A stretch of DNA of 64,000 nucleotides from positions 209,532-273,531 of the forward strand of contig CBDFFM010000004.1 in assembly GCA_965246785.1 (NCBI GenBank), in the 5' to 3' direction. Positions 57,733-64,000 of this stretch are shown piece by piece. Numbering within the stretch: position 1 is the stretch's first letter; each line of letters starts with the position of its first letter. The notes beneath the pieces are model-generated. The model worked only from the letters and a program-made list of their open reading frames with translations. It was not told where the DNA came from and did not search any database. The stretch comes from UBA1952 sp965246785. GTDB taxonomy: Bacteria > Bacteroidota > Bacteroidia > Chitinophagales > Chitinophagaceae. A program made the translations under genes and the position numbers.

Positions 57733-60003
57733 CTAAAACTTATACGTCCCAATCAGCTTAAAGAAGAACGGCGTGCCCGGCGTAAAGCAAATCTCACTCA
57801 CTGATGCCGCCTCATTCCGCAAGCGCGTCTCAGTATCAAACTGCGCCTCATTCCAGTCTACGTTGAAGAGGTTTTGAATCTGGAAGCCCAGTTCGTACTT
57901 CTTGCGGTTGTACGATGCAGCAAGGTCACAGACAGTGTAGGCGGCGGCTTTCACGCTGGCCTCTTCATTCGCCGCGCGCTCGCCGAGGTGGCGGTAGCGG
58001 AGGGAGCCAGCCCAATACTTACCGCCCTTCACCGTCACGCCGCCGATGGACGTGAATTGTGGGGCCAGCGGAATGTAATTCTGCCCATCTGCCTCGTCGC
58101 GGGCGCGGGCATGTGTGTAGTTGAAGTCAGCGTCAAAGTAGAGCCACTTTGCCGCCTCGTAGCGCAGCGACAGGTCGGCACCCATCCGGCGCGTGCGACC
58201 GCTTGGCTCTACCACGCCCTCATCCCCCACATAGACAAATTCCTGGTCAAGGTCTAAGTGAAAGATGGCTGCGGATACGAGCAGGCGTGGCAGGGGCTTA
58301 AATACTACACCGAGGTCAACGCTTCGCGCCAGCGGCAACACATCCTTGCCTGCCTGCGCTACCACTACGCGCGTATCGTTGCTGTGGAAGCCGATGCCCG
58401 CATTCAGATATACGCGGCCACTGTTGCCGAAGTTGTAGTAGATGCCGCCCTTGGGCGAGAAGGCATGTGTTGTAGCGCTGCTTTTTACTGCTTCTGTAGG
58501 AATGCGGTCGGTGTAGGCATGGTTAAAGAAGTCAAAGCGGGTGCCTGCGTTTGCCACGAGGTTTGGCAGCAGATAAAAAGTCTGATTGACGTAGCCGAAA
58601 ATGTTCGTCTGATGCACATCGCCGTACTGAAGGTGCTCCAGTACTTCATCCATGGCGCGCGTGTGGCTCAGCTCACTGCCGTCAGTCGCATCATAGCGGA
58701 AGCCTGCGCCCACCTGCGTGCGCGTATGCAGGCTGCCGATGCGGTAGCTGTTCGTGTACTCGGCGTTGTAGCCGCCGAGGAGGCGCTTTTCCGCCTGATG
58801 AATCTGGTCGCCGTTTGCCGTATCGTTTAGAAAGAACGTGAAGTTGGAATAGAGCGAGAAGTCGTAGTACGAAGCCCAGAGATTGCTCTTAAAGGTTTCA
58901 TTGCGGGAGATGGCCTGCGTGTATTGGATGTTCAGGTTGTAACGACTCGTCTTGCCGCCTTCCTTGTCAATCTCGCCGAAGCGGCCAATTGTTCCATCCG
59001 CAACAGCGCGCTCCGGAATCTGGCCGGAAGCATCCCACGCGCTCGTAAAACCGCCTGCAGTAATGGAAAGCAGCTTGTCTTTGCCCAAAGACTTCGTGTA
59101 TTTGCCGGTCAGATTAATGCGGTTAAAATCCTGCGGGCGGTCAAAGTAGCTGCGGTTGTAGCCAAACTCTCCGGCGATATATGCGCCTTCACTACGCGCC
59201 GCGCCTGCCTTGCCCAGCAGGTCAATACCGGTTACCGCACGGAAGTAGCCGTAGGTGCCGCCTTCCAGCTTTAGGAATGAATTGTCCAAATAATTCTTCG
59301 TCTTAAACTCTGCCCAGCCAGCCGTGGCAAAGTCGCCTCTGTCTATCTGGTATGGGCCTTTGCCGAAATTCAGGTTTTCTACCAGTTCGGGGATGAGAAA
59401 GTGCAGGTCGGCATAGCCCTGGCCGTGAGCGTGACTGACCATATTTACCGGCATGCCATCCACCATGACATTCACGTCTGTGCCATGGTCAACATCAAAG
59501 CCGCGGAGGAACATCTGCTCGGCCTTACCGCCGCCCTGGTGCTGCGAGGTGAAGAGGCCCGGCATCATGCGCATCATATCCTGCGCGGTATTGATGGGCC
59601 GCAGCTTGATGTCCACGGCGGAGATGGTAGAAAGCGTGGCATCTTTCTTTGCGTTGATGGTTACGTCCGTGAGTTGTACGCCTGTTGGCTTCATCGTTTC
59701 GGTGATTTCGGTCGTGATGCCGTCTTCCACTTTGATGTCACGGTCTATTGGCTCAAAGCCAATGTGCCTGATGAGGACGGAATAGCTGCCGGGCTCCATG
59801 CCGGTAATCATAAAAGCACCGAATACATCGGTGACGGCGGAGAAGGCTTTGCCTTTCACGTAGATGTTTGCGCCTTCCAGCGGGAGGCCGCTTTTGCCGT
59901 CTTTAATGATGCCGCGAAAGGAGCCGTTGTGGGCAAAGGCAGCGGTAGAAAGAAAGAGAATGGGGATGAGCAATGCCCATCTTTTGAATATAGTTGGTTG
60001 CAT
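57733..60003 (-). CDS. TonB-dependent outer-membrane receptor, probable metal uptake
   Basis: 756 residues. Signal peptide (1-24), carboxypeptidase-regulatory-like beta domain (SFRGIIKDGKSGLPLEGANI), plug domain (RPINTAQDMMRMMPGLF...FLRGFDVDHGTDVNVMVDGM) with a His-bearing loop VSHAHGQGYADLHFL, then a 22-strand-type barrel ending KLIGTYKF. Import is driven by TonB-ExbBD. Last gene of a locus with a HupE/UreJ-like permease, so nickel, cobalt or another transition metal is the likely cargo (inference). Confidence 0.88.
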   Translation of the reverse strand: MQPTIFKRWALLIPILFLSTAAFAHNGSFRGIIKDGKSGLPLEGANIYVKGKAFSAVTDVFGAFMITGMEPGSYSVLIRHIGFEPIDRDIKVEDGITTEITETMKPTGVQLTDVTINAKKDATLSTISAVDIKLRPINTAQDMMRMMPGLFTSQHQGGGKAEQMFLRGFDVDHGTDVNVMVDGMPVNMVSHAHGQGYADLHFLIPELVENLNFGKGPYQIDRGDFATAGWAEFKTKNYLDNSFLKLEGGTYGYFRAVTGIDLLGKAGAARSEGAYIAGEFGYNRSYFDRPQDFNRINLTGKYTKSLGKDKLLSITAGGFTSAWDASGQIPERAVADGTIGRFGEIDKEGGKTSRYNLNIQYTQAISRNETFKSNLWASYYDFSLYSNFTFFLNDTANGDQIHQAEKRLLGGYNAEYTNSYRIGSLHTRTQVGAGFRYDATDGSELSHTRAMDEVLEHLQYGDVHQTNIFGYVNQTFYLLPNLVANAGTRFDFFNHAYTDRIPTEAVKSSATTHAFSPKGGIYYNFGNSGRVYLNAGIGFHSNDTRVVVAQAGKDVLPLARSVDLGVVFKPLPRLLVSAAIFHLDLDQEFVYVGDEGVVEPSGRTRRMGADLSLRYEAAKWLYFDADFNYTHARARDEADGQNYIPLAPQFTSIGGVTVKGGKYWAGSLRYRHLGERAANEEASVKAAAYTVCDLAASYNRKKYELGFQIQNLFNVDWNEAQFDTETRLRNEAASVSEICFTPGTPFFFKLIGTYKF

Positions 60004-60147
60004 GAAAAATCAGGCTTGAAGTGATAAAATGCTGCATCGCGCAGTTATTGGCGCGACTTACGATAACCACTTGCACATGCAGCCAGTCGCGTCACATGCG
60101 CGAGGCATGAGGCGGGCTAATTCCAGTTCTTACGATTCAGGAAATGC

Positions 60148-60549
60148 TTAGCAAGTGCAAGAGCGCACCTGCTTTGGCGGCGGATAATTGCGCAACATAT
60201 CAGCGCTGTATTTCCGGTATAGATAGCGCGATTGCTGCTTTGCCGATAAGACGTATAGCGCCTTTAGCTTTGCTATTATCAGTTCAGCGGGCAAGGCACC
60301 CACTTCGTCTTCTACAATAAGCTTTTGCTTTTGTCCCAAGCCTTCTTTTTCACTTTCTGCCGCGGCTTTGCGCAGCTCATAGTGGACGTGCTCCTTGCCA
60401 TGCACGCGGTGTACAACCGCAATGTGTACGCTCTCGTAAAAGGTGTGCGCAAGAGCGTCTATGATGATTGGCATTACCGGCTTCAGCAGGAATAGGGCGT
60501 ATGCAAGCATCAGCGTGCGCGCAACCGCTTTCATACTCCAGCGCTTCAT
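60148..60549 (-). CDS. Small His-rich membrane protein of metal-uptake locus
   Basis: 133 residues from the Met at 60549 (MKRWSMKAVARTLMLAYALF); a start at 60618 is less likely. One helix (LMLAYALFLLKPVMPIIID), then AHTFYESVHIAVVHRVHG and KEHVHYEL with five His, which may bind a metal ion. The C-terminus ends RSCTC. No family recognised. It lies between the HupE-like and TonB receptor genes, so a chaperone or sensor of the metal is plausible. Confidence 0.6.
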   Translation of the reverse strand: MKRWSMKAVARTLMLAYALFLLKPVMPIIIDALAHTFYESVHIAVVHRVHGKEHVHYELRKAAAESEKEGLGQKQKLIVEDEVGALPAELIIAKLKALYVLSAKQQSRYLYRKYSADMLRNYPPPKQVRSCTC

Positions 60550-60649
60550 TACAGCTATCGCAGCATTGCCGGCGGGAAGCCGGGATAATACGCGAGAGGA
60601 GAGATGATGCTGCAGCAAGGCTGTAATGATGTGTACTTATAAACGGTGA

Positions 60650-61309
60650 TTAGGCAAAGAAAGTTCTTTCCACCGTCCAATAAGCTGCGACAAGTGCAAT
60701 CATTATGGATGCCGGAATTACTACTCGCTTGCGGTACCACGGCTTTCCGGACATTGTCTTTGCAACGGCGAAGTACATAAAGAGAATGATGGAAAGCTGT
60801 CCCAACTCTACACCAACATTGAAAGAGATAAGCGCCGTGGCAAAGGCATACCGCGGCATGCCCATCTCGCTCAACGCGCCTGCGAACCCCATTCCATGCA
60901 CCATTCCAAAGAGAAAAACAAGCACCAAGCGCCACGGCTTCACCTTGGTATAGAAAATGTTTTCCAGCGCCAGCACGACGATGGAGAGCGCTATCAGCGG
61001 CTCTACAATCTTAGGGTCGGGATTGATGATGCCATACATCGCCAGCCCAAGCGTGATGCTGTGCGCCAGCGTAAACATCGTAGCCTGCAAAATGATTTTG
61101 CGGATGCTAGTGTTCAGGAAAAAAACACAGAGGATAAACAGGATGTGGTCAAAGCCGAGCGGGATGATGTGCTCAAAACCAGTAACCAGATATTTGAGGA
61201 AGATGCTGCCCTTCGGCTGCGGGTCTAATTCATACGCGACGACATGCGCCATTGCAGGCACTGCCGTCAATGCGAATAATGCTATCGCAAGAAAAAACCC
61301 TTTCCTCAT
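60650..61309 (-). CDS. HupE/UreJ-like metal permease
   Basis: 219 residues with a signal peptide (MRKGFFLAIALFALTAVPAM) and six helices. GFDHILFILCVFFLN, FTLAHSITLGLAM and MVHGMGFAGALSEMG carry the conserved His/Asp of HupE/UreJ nickel-cobalt permease relatives. Its ATG overlaps the stop of the TPR gene by 4 bases. Probably moves the metal across the inner membrane. Confidence 0.82.
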   Translation of the reverse strand: MRKGFFLAIALFALTAVPAMAHVVAYELDPQPKGSIFLKYLVTGFEHIIPLGFDHILFILCVFFLNTSIRKIILQATMFTLAHSITLGLAMYGIINPDPKIVEPLIALSIVVLALENIFYTKVKPWRLVLVFLFGMVHGMGFAGALSEMGMPRYAFATALISFNVGVELGQLSIILFMYFAVAKTMSGKPWYRKRVVIPASIMIALVAAYWTVERTFFA

Positions 61310-62649
61310 TTTCCGCCAGCAATAATCCGTGGGTCAACATACGGCATGATGGCGAGTGCTTCTTTCTTCAATGAATCGCCGCGCGCCGCATCGCCTGCCG
61401 CTGCGAAAATGAGGCCGTCTTTATAAAGCGTTGTAGCGTTCTTGCCATTCGTAACCAGCGTTTTTTCAGCGTAGGTTTTGGCTGTGGCATTGTCGCCTTT
61501 CAGATAGCTGAGCCAGGCCATCAGGTCGTTTGCGTCAATGTTCGCCGGACGCATTTCGTAATCCTGCTTTGCATACTGCAATGCCCTATCGTAATCCTTA
61601 GTAGCGATGTAAGCCTGCGCCAGTTCGCGCGAGCTATTGTGCTTTACCAATGCATCTTTCGGCTCATTGTCGGCGGCTTCCTGTAACAAGCGCTGCACAT
61701 CGCCGCGCATGTCCTTTGCTTTCTGCGCATCGCCTTTCAGCTCATAGAGGTCTGCAAGAAACGCGATAAACGAAGATTCGGAAAGCGCCTTTACCGCGGT
61801 GCGTGCATGTTCAATCGCGCCGTCATAATTCTTCTGCGCCTTATCCGCACGCGCCATGCCCATCTCCGCATATGGGTAGCCGGGGCGATAGACAAGCGAG
61901 TAGCGATACAGCAATCGTGCGCTGTCGGCGTTGCCGATGTTTAGGTAAAGATCGCCGAGCTGCACCCTCGCCCACTCTGTTGATTCCAGGCTCGGCACAC
62001 CGCTTTCCACTGCCATCTTCATCGCATCTATTGCTCCCCGGTTATCACCATAAGTCTGGCGCAGATAGGCAACGCGGGAATAAGAGCGCAAATCGGGGCG
62101 TATGCTCATCATCTTATCGCTGGCTTTGACAGCTTCATCGTAATGGCCAAGCTCAACATTTGCGTCTACCATTGCGCCCCAGATACCGGCATTACTCTGG
62201 CTAATACTTAGCCCGTCACTTGCAGCTGTAAATGCTTCTTTAAATTGGTGCATGTTGAGCAGTACCGCACTTTTTAAACTTAATGCCTGAAATTTCTGGT
62301 CCTGAGTAGCAGTTTCGCCTTCAAGGATATTGTTAAGCACTTTCAGGGCAGCATTACTATAATAAGTGCCATTGCCGGATATGCGTCCCTCAAGAATATA
62401 TGCAGAAGCAAGGCTGATAAGCGGCTTAGGGTCATCATTATTCGCCTTAAGATCTGCAATTGCCTTTTCAAAGACAATCCTTATGTTCATCTGCTCCTCT
62501 CTGGTACCGGTAGTTGTATCTTTAGAAAGTATATTAGGTATTTCCATTCCATCTACTTCAGTTACCTCATTTTTAGGTTGCCTACATGCAGTAAGCAGCA
62601 GCAGACTTAGGATAATGCCGGTTAGCAGTGATAACGATTTAGTTTGCAT
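61306..62649 (-). CDS. TPR lipoprotein of metal-uptake locus
   Basis: 447 residues. Lipobox LLTAC (Cys22) after MQTKSLSLLTGIILSLLLL. About ten TPR units (for example SRVAYLRQTYGDNRGAIDAM, PYAEMGMARADKAQKNYDGA). First gene of the operon with hupE. Perhaps a periplasmic scaffold or a counterpart of TPR proteins found beside other HupE/TonB clusters. Confidence 0.82.
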   Translation of the reverse strand: MQTKSLSLLTGIILSLLLLTACRQPKNEVTEVDGMEIPNILSKDTTTGTREEQMNIRIVFEKAIADLKANNDDPKPLISLASAYILEGRISGNGTYYSNAALKVLNNILEGETATQDQKFQALSLKSAVLLNMHQFKEAFTAASDGLSISQSNAGIWGAMVDANVELGHYDEAVKASDKMMSIRPDLRSYSRVAYLRQTYGDNRGAIDAMKMAVESGVPSLESTEWARVQLGDLYLNIGNADSARLLYRYSLVYRPGYPYAEMGMARADKAQKNYDGAIEHARTAVKALSESSFIAFLADLYELKGDAQKAKDMRGDVQRLLQEAADNEPKDALVKHNSSRELAQAYIATKDYDRALQYAKQDYEMRPANIDANDLMAWLSYLKGDNATAKTYAEKTLVTNGKNATTLYKDGLIFAAAGDAARGDSLKKEALAIMPYVDPRIIAGGK

Positions 62650-62716
62650 GATTAAGTATAATTGTTGTGTAGGCCTTTTTACAACCGCAATGTTAGGTTA
62701 AGGGCGCGGCAAAAAA

Positions 62717-62754
62717 ATCAGGACAGCACATATTAGGCTATGTGCTGTCCTGAT
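62717..62754 (-). terminator. Strong intrinsic terminator
   Basis: A perfect 16-bp stem (62717-62732 with 62739-62754) with a 6-base loop and an A7 run giving a minus-strand T-tract. Ends the DUF4331 gene. Confidence 0.9.
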
Positions 62755-62771
62755 AAGTAAATCCTTCTATC

Positions 62772-64000
62772 TTAGTTGATCTTAACCAGCTTCACCGTCT
62801 GATATGCGGCGCCGCCTACGTAAAGGCGTGCGAAGTAATTGCCGGGAGCAAGTATCCTTGAGTTCCATTGAGCAATATGCTCACCGGATACCTGAGCACC
62901 TTGGTCAAGCGTACTCACTACCCTACCATTCATGTCAAGGACTTCAATATTTACCCTTCCGCCCATGGCAATTTTATACTTAAAGGAGACCTGATCAGTA
63001 AATGGATTCGGGTAAGCAACCATCACAATGGCAGGTGCGCTTACGTTGAGCCCAGGCACTTCAAGCGGTCCGGAATATGATGCCCCATTAAAGCCTCTCC
63101 ACGGTTGTTGAACGAACGGGAAGGTGGATTTAAACGTAGTATCATTCTTAGTGACGCCAGCATTAAATCCAATCGTACTGAGCAAGGTAGGAGTAAGGGT
63201 AGATGCGGTTACACCAGGTGTATAGTCGTCATAAGGTAAACCTATTGCGGCAAGTGCAACACCGCCTATTGCCTGAAGTTCAATCGTCGTGACATCATCC
63301 TCAAGCCGACGACCATTCGGGAAGCCATCCATATTTGGAATAAACTGGATGTTATTAGTTGTGTTATAAGTAACGTTTGTCAGCCCCGTTACGGCCGCCT
63401 GAACAATGCCAAGTTGGCTAAAGGCCGGATTAACAGCACCACTGGGCAATGTACGCGGCGTGGCAGGTACAGCCATATTTAGGCGAAGCATATCCCCTAC
63501 AATTGGCAGGAAGTTATTGATAAAGGGCTTGCCGGCAGCCAGTGGATTGCCACCCTTTGTAGCAATGGCAAGCTGGTAAGGCGGCAAATTGGGCACACCT
63601 GTATTAAATATGGGCAGGATGTCCACAGAGCGCGGCGAAGAGTTGTTTGGAAGAAGCAAGGCACCGAATGTAGCAGGGTCAAACGCAGTGCCTACTAAAG
63701 CAGGATTACCCTTCAGCACATAAAGACCGGGCTTACCATTGCGAAAGTCAAAAGGACCGAGTGCTGTCGTTGGCCTTGAAGCGCTTTGAATATGCAGATA
63801 GTTAGTCAGTCCGGGTACTACTTTTCCATAACCGTTGGTTGATGTATCTACATACAGCGACAGTTCAGGGTTATTAAAAGAATTCATAAACACACTGTTG
63901 CCTGGGTCTGTCGGCATAAGTGAGTTCCAGAGATCCTTCTGGCCTATAGGAATAACGGCCTCGTTAGTAAGCGGCATACCCAAACGACTGATTTGTACCC
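62772..64000 (-). CDS. DUF4331 protein with type IX sorting domain, 5' end beyond window
   Basis: The visible 409 residues start inside the protein (VQISRLGMPLTNEAVIPIGQ, a DUF4331 hallmark) and include AAVTGLTNVTYNTTNNIQFI. The last 75 residues form a type A C-terminal sorting domain: AYPNPFTDQVSFKY, LDMNGRVVSTLDQG, GNYFARLYVGG, KLVKIN. Such proteins cross the outer membrane by the type IX system and are anchored to the surface. Function of DUF4331 unknown. Confidence 0.88.
   Translation of the reverse strand, partial: VQISRLGMPLTNEAVIPIGQKDLWNSLMPTDPGNSVFMNSFNNPELSLYVDTSTNGYGKVVPGLTNYLHIQSASRPTTALGPFDFRNGKPGLYVLKGNPALVGTAFDPATFGALLLPNNSSPRSVDILPIFNTGVPNLPPYQLAIATKGGNPLAAGKPFINNFLPIVGDMLRLNMAVPATPRTLPSGAVNPAFSQLGIVQAAVTGLTNVTYNTTNNIQFIPNMDGFPNGRRLEDDVTTIELQAIGGVALAAIGLPYDDYTPGVTASTLTPTLLSTIGFNAGVTKNDTTFKSTFPFVQQPWRGFNGASYSGPLEVPGLNVSAPAIVMVAYPNPFTDQVSFKYKIAMGGRVNIEVLDMNGRVVSTLDQGAQVSGEHIAQWNSRILAPGNYFARLYVGGAAYQTVKLVKIN

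Overview
The window is from a Bacteroidota chromosome, most likely a Chitinophagaceae-type organism (inference). Support comes from TAnnTTTG-type promoter elements, a type IX secretion C-terminal sorting domain at the right edge, lipoproteins with Bacteroidota-style lipoboxes, kynurenine-pathway tryptophan 2,3-dioxygenase, and a TonB receptor with a carboxypeptidase-like N-domain. No rRNA or intact tRNA gene and no CRISPR array was seen.

Region A (1 to about 17,322) is an integrated, virus-like element whose left end lies outside the window. Almost all genes run leftward. From right to left it has: a candidate attachment site made of a tRNA-Ser-like 3' fragment followed by a terminator; three direct repeats that may be recombinase arm sites; a divergent pair of HTH regulators; a chain of tiny overlapping genes; an 884-residue primase-helicase; a MazG/MPN-like nucleotide pyrophosphohydrolase; a DUF1643 protein; small zinc-ribbon proteins; two convergent secreted proteins (possible cargo); a 0.68 kb gap with repeated TTTGGACTG motifs; a 199-residue capsid candidate with its own terminator; and about 18 very small genes, nearly all with one or two membrane segments, plus one 636-residue spike-like protein, a peptidoglycan-binding protein and a glucosaminidase/lysozyme-like protein. 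No terminase, portal, tail tube, tape measure or baseplate gene is visible. I read this as a candidate tailless, membrane-containing, integrated virus, and it is the best candidate for a novel system. A packaging ATPase and integrase would have to lie left of base 1. Two element genes carry in-frame stops, so the element may be decaying.

Region B (17.4-31.9 kb) is host chromosome: M13 metallopeptidase, DUF6600 protein, a TetR-TolC-EmrA-EmrB type efflux operon with a palindromic operator, recG, an odd 41-bp inverted repeat enclosing a 42-bp-period palindromic array, ExbD/ExbB, an ABC ATPase and tryptophan 2,3-dioxygenase.

Region C (31.9-57.7 kb) has a DUF4375-like protein, an AT-rich membrane glycosyltransferase, an ABC-F ATPase, an MFS exporter, a DEAD-box helicase, gyrA, a NYN-domain protein, msrA, small lipoproteins, nth, a thioredoxin-reductase-like flavoprotein, thioredoxin, a Smr protein, rdgB, a phage-type annealing protein and parE.

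Region D (57.7-64 kb) is a probable metal-uptake locus: TPR lipoprotein, HupE/UreJ-like permease, a His-containing small membrane protein and a TonB receptor. It is followed by a truncated DUF4331 protein with a type IX sorting domain.

Three conserved genes (emrA-like, recG, parE 5' end) are broken by single-base shifts next to short base runs. Sequencing error is a live explanation there, and it also bears on the homopolymer in the glucosaminidase gene.
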